Positions 34,093-41,341 of a stretch of 41,341 nt of DNA are shown here, piece by piece (within the stretch, counting starts at the first letter, position 1; the number at the start of each line of letters is the position of its first letter). Position numbers and translations under genes: made by a program. Below the pieces are notes generated by a model that saw nothing but the letters and a program-made list of their open reading frames with translations, searched no databases and was not told the origin of the DNA. The stretch covers positions 1 to 41,341 of the forward strand of contig WHTJ01000035.1 in NCBI GenBank assembly GCA_009377795.1, read 5' to 3'. The stretch is from Propionibacteriales bacterium (lineage in GTDB: Bacteria; Actinomycetota; Actinomycetes; Propionibacteriales; Nocardioidaceae).

Positions 34093-35051
34093 CTGCGAAA
34101 CAGCAGGTGGAGCGGTTGCTCGCGCTGGTGCCGTACCTCCGGGAGCGTGAGGGCGTTCGACTGGAGGACGTGGCGAACGACTTCGGTGTGGCGCAGAAGC
34201 AGATCCAGGCCGATCTCAACGTCTTGTGGTTCTGCGGCCTGCCCGGTGCGATGCCGGGCGACCTGATCGAGGTCGACATGGAGGCGCTCGAGGGTGAGGG
34301 CGTCGTGCATATCGACAACACCGATTTCCTCGACCGGCCCGTCCGGCTCGACGCGCACGAGGCGCTCGCGCTGACCATGGCCTTGAAGACGCTGCGCGAC
34401 GTGGCCGGTTCGAACGAGCGCGAGGCGATCGACCGGGCACTGGCGAAACTGGAGGCGGCGTCCGGCGACGCCCTGGCCACCGCCGACCAGGTCGAGCTGC
34501 GGGTCGACGCGGCCGACCAGAAGGTCGTCGACACCGTGAACGACGCCCTGCGCCACCAGCGGCGGCTGCGGTTGTCGTACTTCGTGCCGGCCCGGGACGA
34601 GACCACCGAGCGCGAGGTGGATCCGATGCGCCTGGTGGTGGCCGAGGGGCACAGCTACCTCGAGTGCTGGTGCTATCGCGCGGACGATGTACGGCTGTTC
34701 CGGCTGGACCGGATCTCCGCCGCGACCGAGCTGGACACGCCCGCGGACCCGCCCGAACACGCGCACCCGCGGGACCTGTCCGCCGGGCTCTTCCAGCCGT
34801 CGGCCGACGACATGCTCGCGACCGTCGACCTGGACCCGCACGCCACCTGGGTGGCCGACTACTATCCGCACGAGAACATCGAGGAACGGCCGGGCGGCGG
34901 GCTGCGTATGCGGCTCCGGGTGAGCGATCCGCAGTGGCTGGTCCGGCTGGTTCTGCGCCTGGGAGGCCATGCGGAGGTGGTGATCCCGACGGAGATCGCG
35001 GCAGAAGTTCACGAGCAGGCCACCAAGGCTTTGCAGGCGTATGAGGGCTGA
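34089..35051 (+). CDS. pafC: WYL-domain transcriptional regulator PafC
   Basis: PafC is the partner of PafB. The 320-residue protein has an N-terminal winged helix (KQQVERLLALVPYLREREGV then LEDVANDFGVAQKQIQADLN) and a WYL domain (RLVVAEGHSYLECWCYRADDVRLFRLDRI). A C-terminal WCX-like extension (WVADYYPHENIEERPGGGLR) follows. GTG 34089 has GGGGTGGGG upstream and overlaps the stop of the 31-codon frame. In most actinomycetes pafB and pafC are directly adjacent; here 88 bases separate them. Confidence 0.94.
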   Translation: MTAKQQVERLLALVPYLREREGVRLEDVANDFGVAQKQIQADLNVLWFCGLPGAMPGDLIEVDMEALEGEGVVHIDNTDFLDRPVRLDAHEALALTMALKTLRDVAGSNEREAIDRALAKLEAASGDALATADQVELRVDAADQKVVDTVNDALRHQRRLRLSYFVPARDETTEREVDPMRLVVAEGHSYLECWCYRADDVRLFRLDRISAATELDTPADPPEHAHPRDLSAGLFQPSADDMLATVDLDPHATWVADYYPHENIEERPGGGLRMRLRVSDPQWLVRLVLRLGGHAEVVIPTEIAAEVHEQATKALQAYEG

Positions 35052-35113
35052 GGTTCGGTCCTGGGCGGGTTACGGCGTAGGATCGATATGGTCAACACGA
35101 TGAAGAGGTCACC

Positions 35114-35404
35114 ATGAATCAAGCAGTTCCGATGGTCTGGATGCCGCAGGGAGCCGAGTGGCTGATCATCCTGGCGATCGTCATCTTGCTCTTCGGAGCG
35201 GCGAAACTGCCTGACCTGGCACGGAGCACTGGGCGATCGCTGCGTATCTTCAAGGCCGAGACCAAGGGCCTCACCGACGACGACGACGTGTCCGACGACA
35301 CCGGGACGGCGTCGACGTCCGACACCGAGCCGCGCAGCCTGGAGTCCGGCCAGCAGACTGCCACGACCGCCGAAGAGGCGGCGCAGCGCCAGACCGACAG
35401 CTGA
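35114..35404 (+). CDS. tatA: Sec-independent (Tat) translocase subunit TatA
   Basis: TatA oligomers form the protein-conducting element of the twin-arginine pathway, which exports folded proteins. The 96-residue protein has one N-terminal transmembrane helix ([21 protein letters not shown]), the conserved FG hinge, an amphipathic helix ([17 protein letters not shown]) and an acidic disordered tail. The ATG at 35114 has GAAGAGGTC upstream, and TAGGAT lies about 30 bases earlier as a likely -10. It is followed 15 bases later by tatC. Confidence 0.95.
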   Translation: MNQAVPMVWMPQGAEWLIILAIVILLFGAAKLPDLARSTGRSLRIFKAETKGLTDDDDVSDDTGTASTSDTEPRSLESGQQTATTAEEAAQRQTDS

Positions 35405-35419
35405 CGCCAGCGGCCGCCC

Positions 35420-36292
35420 ATGGCATCAGCAACTGCCGCTGAAGGCGGCCGGATGACGCTGGTTGAGCACCTTCGTGAGCTGCGCAGCCGGGTGTTCAAG
35501 AGTGTGGTGGCGGTCCTCCTCGCCACCGTGGTGAGCTGGATCTTCTACGACTACCTGTTCGACCTGCTTTCCGACCCGTTCGAGCAGGGCATCGAGGACT
35601 ACGCGGATCTCCCGGATCACGAAGCGCGGATGATCCAGGGGACCATCGCCGGTCCGCTGCTGCTGCAGATCAAGATCTCGCTGCTCGCCGGTGTGGTGGT
35701 GGCCAGCCCGGTGTGGCTCTACCAGATCTGGGCGTTCATCATGCCGGGCCTGCACTCCAACGAGAAGAAGTGGACGATGATCTTCTCCGCGGTCGCGGGC
35801 CCGCTGTTCATGGCCGGGGTCGCCCTCGGGTACGCCGTGCTCCCCAAGGGCATCGACGTCCTGCTGAGCTTCACCCAACCCGACGTCGGCAACTACATCG
35901 AGCTGGGCACCTATCTCAGCTTCGCGCTGCGGATGCTGCTCGCGTTCGGCGTCGCGCTGGAGATCCCGCTCTTCGTCGTGCTGCTCAACCTCGCCGGGGT
36001 GATCAGCGCCAAGCAGCTGGCGACCGCACGACGCTGGATCATCCTGCTGGCGTTCGTCTTCGCCGCGGTCGCCACGCCGTCGGCGGATCCGGTGAGCATG
36101 CTCGCGCTCGCGATCCCGATGACCCTGCTGTTCCTGGCGTCCGAGATGCTCGCGCACTTCGTGGACCGCCGGCGCCTGCGCAAGCGCCGCGAGATGGGAT
36201 TCTCCGATCTCGACGACGACCGGACCTCGCCACTGGAGGTCGATCGCGACCGGGCGGACGACCGGCCGAGCTCGTTGTCGGAGCCCGACTGA
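35420..36292 (+). CDS. tatC: Sec-independent (Tat) translocase subunit TatC
   Basis: TatC is the polytopic receptor that recognises twin-arginine signal peptides. The protein (290 residues from ATG 35420) has the N-terminal MTLVEHLRELRSRVFKS motif. Six transmembrane segments and the IWAFIMPGLHSNEKKW region typical of the family follow. ATG 35453, just before MTLVEHL and preceded by GAAGGCGG, is a plausible alternative start. The C-terminus has a charged extension (RRRLRKRREMGFSDLDDDR). No tatB is adjacent, which is common. A 13-bp direct repeat spans its stop codon. Confidence 0.95.
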   Translation: MASATAAEGGRMTLVEHLRELRSRVFKSVVAVLLATVVSWIFYDYLFDLLSDPFEQGIEDYADLPDHEARMIQGTIAGPLLLQIKISLLAGVVVASPVWLYQIWAFIMPGLHSNEKKWTMIFSAVAGPLFMAGVALGYAVLPKGIDVLLSFTQPDVGNYIELGTYLSFALRMLLAFGVALEIPLFVVLLNLAGVISAKQLATARRWIILLAFVFAAVATPSADPVSMLALAIPMTLLFLASEMLAHFVDRRRLRKRREMGFSDLDDDRTSPLEVDRDRADDRPSSLSEPD

Positions 36293-36315
36293 TGGAGCCC
36301 AGCTGATGGAGCCCA
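36289..36315 (+). repeat. 13-bp direct repeat across the tatC stop and the next start
   Basis: CTGATGGAGCCCA occurs at 36289-36301 and again at 36303-36315. The first copy contains the tatC TGA and an ATG that reads only Met-Glu-Pro-Ser before a stop. The second contains the ATG of the following gene. A local duplication seems to have separated an original TGATG overlap. Confidence 0.75.
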
Positions 36316-36692
36316 CCCTCGCGGACCCGTTCGAGCTGCCGGGCTGGCTGGCCGACCGGGAGGTGGTGTGGGAGGCGCTCGACACCGTCGCCACGAACGT
36401 GCACGTTCACGGCGTCCTCCGCCCGTCGTCGGACTCGGAGACCGAGCAGGTGCTCGACCTGATGGCGGTCGACGCGGCATGGCCCACTCCGGCGTGCGAC
36501 GAGGCCAACCGGCGGGCGTCGCACCAGGCTTGGCACTACGGGGAGGTCGCGGTGCTGGATATCGACAGCCGGGTGGCGCTCGGCGTACCGGTGTCCGCGT
36601 TCACCGCGGAGGCCGTCTGCGACGCCGTACGCCGGTTCACCCGCGCGGTAGGCGCCGATCCGAAGCGTTATGCGGTCCAGCTGCGGCTGTGA
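36306..36692 (+). CDS. Small protein of unknown function
   Basis: This 128-residue acidic protein follows tatC by 13 bases and precedes the lipid-kinase-like gene. It has no signal peptide or transmembrane segment. Distinctive segments are NRRASHQAWHYGEVAVLDID and the C-terminal AVRRFTRAVGADPKRYAVQL, suggesting a small alpha/beta domain. G/C third positions and its length support real coding. I do not recognise a family. It may be co-transcribed with tatAC. Confidence 0.65.
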   Translation: MEPTLADPFELPGWLADREVVWEALDTVATNVHVHGVLRPSSDSETEQVLDLMAVDAAWPTPACDEANRRASHQAWHYGEVAVLDIDSRVALGVPVSAFTAEAVCDAVRRFTRAVGADPKRYAVQLRL

Positions 36693-36716
36693 CCCGGCGT
36701 CCCGTATCCTCCGCAG

Positions 36717-37619
36717 GTGGCCACCGAACTCGCGCTGCTGGTGAATCCCACGTCCGGCCGGCGGATGGGCGCCCGGGCCGCGCGTGAGGCCGCAACCGTG
36801 CTCCGCGGGCACGGTCACCTGGTCCGTGAGCTGGTCGGCGAGGACGCGGGGGAGGCCGCCTACTTGGCCGCGATGGCGCTGCGTCAGGGGATCGACGGCC
36901 TGGTGGTCGTGGGCGGCGACGGGATGGTTCATCTGGCCGTCCAGCTGCTGGCGGGTACCGACGTGCCGCTGGGCGTGGTCCCGGTCGGGTCGGGCAACGA
37001 CATGGCCCGCACCCTCGGGGTGCCGCGGCACAACGTACGGGCCGCCGCCGAGCTGGTCGCGGCCGGCCGTACCCGGGCGATGGATCTCGGCGGAGCCGCC
37101 GGCACGTACTTCGCCACCGTCCTGGCCTGCGGCTTCGACTCCAAGGTCAACGAGCGGGTCAACGCGATGCAGTGGCCGCGGGGTCAGATGCGCTACAACC
37201 TCGCGACCGTCGCCGAGCTGCGCACGTTCGAGCCGATCGGCTTCACCCTGGAGCTGGACGGCGTACGCCGGGAGGAGGAGGCCATGCTCGTGGCCGTCGG
37301 CAACGGACCGACCTACGGCGGCGGGCTGCGGATCTGCGAAGGCGCCGAGATCGACGACGGCGTACTCGACGTGGTGATCATCAAGCCGGTCCCCAAGATC
37401 GAGCTGGTGCGGACGTACCCGAAGCTGTTTCGCGGCACCCACGTGCACCATCCGCAGTACGAACGGATCCGGGTGTCGCAGGTCTCGCTGGCGGCGGCGG
37501 GGATCTCGGCGTACGCCGACGGCGAGGTCTTCGGCGCCCTGCCGCTGACCCTCGACGTCGCACCGGGAGCACTCCGGGTGTTCGCGCCCGGCACCGGTCG
37601 GCATAGCCTCGACATATGA
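36717..37619 (+). CDS. Diacylglycerol kinase family lipid kinase
   Basis: This 300-residue protein has the DAGK catalytic domain. ELALLVNPTSGRRMG is the first motif, and LVVVGGDGMVHLA is the nucleotide-binding GGDG motif, with Met where Thr is frequent. LGVVPVGSGNDMARTLGVP is the third motif, and the C-terminal beta-sandwich (VAVGNGPTYGGGLRICEGAE) completes the fold. Likely substrates are diacylglycerol or related lipids, but the family also includes sphingosine and other lipid kinases. GTG start with TATCCT six bases upstream. It overlaps the helicase gene by ATGA. Confidence 0.9.
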   Translation: MATELALLVNPTSGRRMGARAAREAATVLRGHGHLVRELVGEDAGEAAYLAAMALRQGIDGLVVVGGDGMVHLAVQLLAGTDVPLGVVPVGSGNDMARTLGVPRHNVRAAAELVAAGRTRAMDLGGAAGTYFATVLACGFDSKVNERVNAMQWPRGQMRYNLATVAELRTFEPIGFTLELDGVRREEEAMLVAVGNGPTYGGGLRICEGAEIDDGVLDVVIIKPVPKIELVRTYPKLFRGTHVHHPQYERIRVSQVSLAAAGISAYADGEVFGALPLTLDVAPGALRVFAPGTGRHSLDI

Positions 37620-40369
37620 CCACTCCGGCCGAGCAGTACTCCCGATTCCGGGCGGCCCAGAAGACGCCGGCGCTCGCGGAGTTCCGCGGGATGTACGAGT
37701 TCGAGCTGGACGACTTCCAAATCCGCGCGTGCACCGAGCTCGAGAGCGGGCACGAGGTGCTGGTCGCGGCCCCCACCGGGTCGGGCAAGACGATCGTCGG
37801 CGAGTTCGCGGTGCATCTGGCCATACGCACCGGCCGGAAGTGCTTCTACACCACGCCGATCAAGGCGCTGTCCAACCAGAAGTACACCGATCTGGTACGG
37901 CGTTACGGGCCGGAACGGGTCGGGCTGCTCACCGGGGACAACACGGTCAACGGCGAGGCGCCGGTGGTGGTGATGACCACCGAGGTGCTGCGGAACATGC
38001 TGTACGCCGGATCGACGACTCTGGCCGGGCTCGGGTACGTGGTGATGGACGAGGTACACTACCTGGCCGACCGGTTCCGCGGCGCCGTATGGGAGGAGGT
38101 CATCATCCACCTCCCGGAGTCGGTCGCGGTCGTCTCGCTGTCCGCGACAGTGTCCAACGCGGAGGAGTTCGGCGAGTGGCTGTCGACGGTGCGCAGCAAC
38201 ACGGTCACGATCGTGGAGGAACGCCGCCCGGTGCCGCTCTTCCAGCACGTCATGGTGGGCCAGCGGCTGTATGACCTGTTCGCCGAGGACCGGGACACCG
38301 GGCGCGGCGAGGCCAAGGTCAACCCCGAGCTCACCCGGGTGGCGCGAGACGACTGGCGGGCGCGGCGTACCCGCGACCAGCGCCGCCGCGGAGGCCCGCC
38401 GCGCGGCGGCCGTGATGGGCGGCAGGGGCGCGCGTACACGCCGCGCCGGATCGACGTCGTGGACCGGCTGGACGCGTCCGGACTGCTGCCGGCGATCGTG
38501 TTCATCTTCAGCCGGGTCGGGTGCGACGCCGCGGTCACCCAGTGCCTGAACGCCAACCTCCGGCTCACCACCGACGAGGAGCGGCGGCAGATCCGGGCGT
38601 ACGTCGAGGAGCAGACCACCGCCCTGCCCGACGAGGATCTGCACGTCCTGGGGTTCCACGAATGGGCGGACGGGCTCGAACGCGGGGTGGCCGCCCACCA
38701 CGCCGGCCTGCTGCCGACGTTCAAGGAGGTCGTGGAGACGCTGTTCGCGCAGGGGCTGGTCAAGGTCGTGTTCGCGACCGAGACCCTGGCGCTGGGCATC
38801 AACATGCCGGCCCGATCGGTCGTCCTCGAGAAGCTCAGCAAGTGGAACGGCGAGACCCACGCCGACGTCACGCCGGGGGAGTACACCCAGCTCACCGGCC
38901 GGGCCGGCCGGCGCGGGATCGACGTCGAGGGCCACGGCGTCGTCCTGTGGCAGCCGGAGCTGGACCCGCGCGCCGTGGCCGGACTCGCGTCGACCCGTAC
39001 GTACCCGCTGCGGTCGTCGTTCCTGCCGTCGTACAACATGGCGGTCAACCTGGTGCGCCAGGTGGGACGGGACACCGCACGCGAGCTGCTGGAGTCGTCG
39101 TTCGCACAGTTCCAGGCGGACAAGGCGGTCGTCGGGCTGGCCCGCCAGCTGCGCAAGAGCGAGGAGGCGCTGGAGGGCTATCGGGAGGCCACGCAATGCG
39201 ACCTGGGCGACTTCCTGGAGTACGCCGACCTGCGTCGTGAGCTGTCCGACCACGAGAACAACCTCGCCAAGCGGCGCCGCGCCGACCGGCGCGCCGAGTC
39301 CGTGAACGCTCTGGAGGAGCTGCGCCCCGGCGACGTGATCTCGGTACCCAGCGGCCGCTGGTCGGGGCTCGCGGTGGTCATCGACCCGGGAATCGGCTCC
39401 GACCGGCACGGGCCGCGGCCCCTGGTGCTGACCGCCGACCGGCACGCCCGGAGACTGTCGCTGGTCGACTTCCCGACCCCGGTGCGTCCGCTGACCCGGA
39501 TCCGGGTGCCGCGGTCGTTCAACTCCCGCAACGCCCAGCAGCGTCGCGACCTCGCCTCGACGCTGCGGAACAAGGTCGGTCACCTCGACGCGGACCGTCC
39601 GGCGAAGCCGGACCGCGGGCCCGCGGGACGAAGCGACGACCCGGAGGTACGCCGGCTGCGGGCCCGGCTGCGGGAGCACCCGTGTCATCGGTGTCCGGAC
39701 CGCGAGGACCATGCCCGCTGGGCCGAGCGGTGGTTCAAACTGCGGCGCGAGGCCCGCGGACTGCAGCGCCGGATCGAGCAGCGCACCAACACCATCGCCC
39801 GGCAGTTCGACCGGGTGTGCGAGGTACTGGAGGCGCTGGGCTACCTGAAGGGCGACGAGGTCACGTCCGACGGCGAGCGGCTGACCCGGATCTACACCGA
39901 GATGGACCTCGTGGCGGCCGAGTGCCTCCGCAACGGTCTGTGGGACGACCTGGACCCAGCGGAGCTCGCGTCGGTGCTCTCGGCCCTGGTCTACGAGTCC
40001 CGGCGTCCGGACGACGCCGGGCCGCCGCGGTTGCCCCGCGGCCGGGTGCGAGACGTGCTCGGCGAGCTGGTGAACGTGTGGGGGAACCTGGACGCGCTGG
40101 AGCGCGATCACGGGCTGCAGTTCCTCCGCGAGCCCGATCTGGGGTTCGCGTGGGCGGTGCACCGGTGGGCGAGCGGCGGCTCGCTCGACGAGGTGCTGAC
40201 CGAGACCGATCTGGCGGCCGGCGACTTCGTGCGCTGGGTGAAGCAGGTGCTGGATCTCACCGACCAGATCGCCGACGCCAGCGGCGACGGCCCACTGCGA
40301 GAGACCGCACGGCAGGCGGCCGGTGCGCTCCGCCGTGGGGTGGTCGCGTACTCGTCGCTGTCCGCCTGA
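37616..40369 (+). CDS. helY: DEVH-box RNA helicase, Ski2/Mtr4-like (HelY type)
   Basis: This 917-residue superfamily 2 helicase resembles mycobacterial HelY. Walker A is APTGSGKT (residues 52-59), the DEVH box is at 145-148, motif III is SATVSNAEEF and motif VI is QLTGRAGRRGID. A C-terminal arch/DSHCT-like part (LRREARGLQRRIEQRTNTIA, then the winged-helix and DSHCT segment to the end) supports an RNA-processing or degradation role. An Arg/Gly-rich insertion (about 248-272) precedes the second RecA domain. The ATG overlaps the upstream stop, and TAGCCT lies six bases before it inside the lipid-kinase gene. The gene converges with the exonuclease, separated by a perfect palindrome. Confidence 0.94.
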   Translation: MTTPAEQYSRFRAAQKTPALAEFRGMYEFELDDFQIRACTELESGHEVLVAAPTGSGKTIVGEFAVHLAIRTGRKCFYTTPIKALSNQKYTDLVRRYGPERVGLLTGDNTVNGEAPVVVMTTEVLRNMLYAGSTTLAGLGYVVMDEVHYLADRFRGAVWEEVIIHLPESVAVVSLSATVSNAEEFGEWLSTVRSNTVTIVEERRPVPLFQHVMVGQRLYDLFAEDRDTGRGEAKVNPELTRVARDDWRARRTRDQRRRGGPPRGGRDGRQGRAYTPRRIDVVDRLDASGLLPAIVFIFSRVGCDAAVTQCLNANLRLTTDEERRQIRAYVEEQTTALPDEDLHVLGFHEWADGLERGVAAHHAGLLPTFKEVVETLFAQGLVKVVFATETLALGINMPARSVVLEKLSKWNGETHADVTPGEYTQLTGRAGRRGIDVEGHGVVLWQPELDPRAVAGLASTRTYPLRSSFLPSYNMAVNLVRQVGRDTARELLESSFAQFQADKAVVGLARQLRKSEEALEGYREATQCDLGDFLEYADLRRELSDHENNLAKRRRADRRAESVNALEELRPGDVISVPSGRWSGLAVVIDPGIGSDRHGPRPLVLTADRHARRLSLVDFPTPVRPLTRIRVPRSFNSRNAQQRRDLASTLRNKVGHLDADRPAKPDRGPAGRSDDPEVRRLRARLREHPCHRCPDREDHARWAERWFKLRREARGLQRRIEQRTNTIARQFDRVCEVLEALGYLKGDEVTSDGERLTRIYTEMDLVAAECLRNGLWDDLDPAELASVLSALVYESRRPDDAGPPRLPRGRVRDVLGELVNVWGNLDALERDHGLQFLREPDLGFAWAVHRWASGGSLDEVLTETDLAAGDFVRWVKQVLDLTDQIADASGDGPLRETARQAAGALRRGVVAYSSLSA

Positions 40370-40380
40370 TCGGCTTCCCT

Positions 40381-40430
40381 TCGCGCCGAGATTGCACATC
40401 TGGTCGACCAGATGTGCAATCTCGGCGCGA
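40381..40430. terminator. Perfect 50-bp palindrome between convergent genes
   Basis: TCGCGCCGAGATTGCACATC begins a 25-base arm (40381-40405) that is exactly repeated in reverse complement at 40406-40430, with the axis at TGGTC|GACCA. It lies 11 bases after the helicase stop and 11 bases before the exonuclease stop, so a bidirectional terminator is the simplest reading. The arm matches the repeat downstream of mpa. Confidence 0.85.
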
Positions 40431-40441
40431 GGTGTGTGGTG

Positions 40442-41341
40442 TTACGCCCCGCGGAGGGCCGCGATCACCCGATCCGCGGAGGAGCCGAGTCCCCAGCGCT
40501 CGCTGAGCTCGGCGAACCGCTCGGGGTCGGCGGGTACGTCGGCCGGGATCCGCAGGTCCGGATCGCCGAGGTCGAGATCACGGCGTACGGCGACGACCCT
40601 CGGAGCCGCCGCGAGATAGTCGGCGGCGGCGGTGATCTTGCCCCGTGGGCCGGCCGCCATTGCGCTGTCCGGGTCCGTCGCGGCCGCGATGATGCCGGCG
40701 AGGTCGCCATGGCTCTTCAGCAGGCTGGCCGCGGTCTTCTCGCCGATCCCGGACACGCCGGGGAGCCCGTCGGACGAGTCGCCGCGCAGCGTCGCGAAGT
40801 CGGCGTACTGCTGGGGGAGCACGGAGTACCGGCGCACGACCGCGGCCTCGTCCAGCTCCTCGGGCTTGCCGATGCCGCGTGCGGTGTAGAGAACGCGTAC
40901 CTCCGCCGCGTCGTCGACGAGCTGGAACAGGTCACGATCACCGGTCACCACGTCCACCGGCATGCCGGCGCCGGTCGCCAGCGTGCCGATCACGTCGTCG
41001 GCCTCGTGCTCGTCGGCGCCGACGATGGCGAGCCCGAGCGCCTCCAGCACCTCGACGATGACCGGCACCTGGGCCTCGAGGAGATCCGGGGTCTCCTCGA
41101 CATCCGTACCGCCGGGCACGGCCCTGACGAGGCGATGCGCCTTGTACGACGGGATCAGCCGGACCCGCCAGGCGGGACGCCAGTCGTTGTCCCAGCAGCA
41201 CGCCAGGTGGGTCGGCCGATACTGGCCCAGGAGACGCGCGATGGCGTCCAGCAGGCCGCGTACGGCGTTCACGGGTGCGCCGTCGGGCGCGCGGACGGAG
41301 TCCGGAACGCCGTAAAACGCCCGGAAGTACAGGGAGGCGGT
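40442..41341 (-). CDS. 5'-3' exonuclease (PolI 5'-nuclease type), 5' end outside the window
   Basis: The visible 299 residues form a stand-alone 5' nuclease of the FEN/PolI family. The frame continues to the window edge, where it reads TASLYFRAFYGVPDSVRAPD, the expected N-terminus lacking only the first few residues. Metal ligands appear in GADEHEADDVIG and VTGDRDLFQLV, and RGDSSDGLPGVSGIGEKTAA is the helix-hairpin-helix with conserved acidic residues. There is no polymerase domain. Such proteins remove RNA primers and flaps. The gene is on the minus strand and converges with helY. Confidence 0.93.
   Translation of the reverse strand, partial: TASLYFRAFYGVPDSVRAPDGAPVNAVRGLLDAIARLLGQYRPTHLACCWDNDWRPAWRVRLIPSYKAHRLVRAVPGGTDVEETPDLLEAQVPVIVEVLEALGLAIVGADEHEADDVIGTLATGAGMPVDVVTGDRDLFQLVDDAAEVRVLYTARGIGKPEELDEAAVVRRYSVLPQQYADFATLRGDSSDGLPGVSGIGEKTAASLLKSHGDLAGIIAAATDPDSAMAAGPRGKITAAADYLAAAPRVVAVRRDLDLGDPDLRIPADVPADPERFAELSERWGLGSSADRVIAALRGA

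Noticed and set aside
37313-40399. Long minus-strand open frame across the lipid kinase and helicase genes
   Set aside because: Same reason: the plus strand carries complete motif-rich proteins, and the antisense product is low-complexity Arg/Gly/Pro-rich sequence.

Overview
The window is a contiguous piece of chromosome from a high-GC actinomycete. The evidence is a complete Pup-proteasome locus (mpa, dop, pup, prcB, prcA, pafA, pafB, pafC), mycothiol synthesis (mshC), GTG and TTG starts, strongly GC-biased third codon positions, and actinobacterial families such as DUF3090, DUF5703 and the SCO1664 and MSMEG_4193 families. Gene order resembles that of Streptomyces and related non-mycobacterial actinomycetes. 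The sequence alone does not fix the genus. I see no transposase, prophage, CRISPR array or rRNA.

Layout. 1-9.4 kb: tRNA-Leu(GAG) on the minus strand, an M20 peptidase, a minus-strand pair (aldo/keto reductase, DUF5703), undecaprenyl-diphosphatase uppP, a DinB-type polymerase, a histidine phosphatase, DUF3090, an SCO1664-type kinase-fold protein, mshC and a PAC2-family protein. 9.5-11.3 kb: an accessory-looking locus with an exported Pro/Ala/Glu-rich protein, a small membrane or secreted protein, and a possible 70-residue protein or structured RNA, closed by a strong hairpin. 11.4-14.9 kb: cobalamin-dependent methionine synthase. 15.1-21.1 kb: a five-gene peptide/nickel-type ABC importer. 21.0-24.3 kb: a RecB-like nuclease, an M50 site-2 protease with CBS domains, and the tRNA m1A58 methyltransferase. 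24.4-35.1 kb: the Pup-proteasome system. 35.1-36.3 kb: tatA-tatC. 36.3-41.3 kb: a small unknown gene, a lipid kinase-family gene, the helY-type helicase, and a convergent 5'-3' exonuclease cut by the window edge.

How the genes work together. PafA ligates Pup to target lysines after Dop deamidates the C-terminal Gln seen here. Mpa unfolds pupylated proteins into the PrcBA core, and Dop also removes Pup. PafB and PafC are WYL regulators known from mycobacteria to control the DNA-damage response, and a translesion polymerase, a RecB-like nuclease and helicase/exonuclease genes lie in the same window.

Points that stand out: a 15-codon A/T-ending codon island inside dop; a 31-codon ORF joined to pafB and pafC by GTGA overlaps at both ends; a GNAT gene and an inverted-repeat element between mpa and dop; a perfect 50-bp palindrome of the same repeat family between convergent genes at 40.4 kb; a second dispersed repeat family; a DinB polymerase with Val at the steric-gate position; an aldo/keto reductase with Glu at the catalytic His position; and a repeated TAGGCT-like hexamer 6-8 nt before about 16 start codons, suggesting widespread leaderless transcription.
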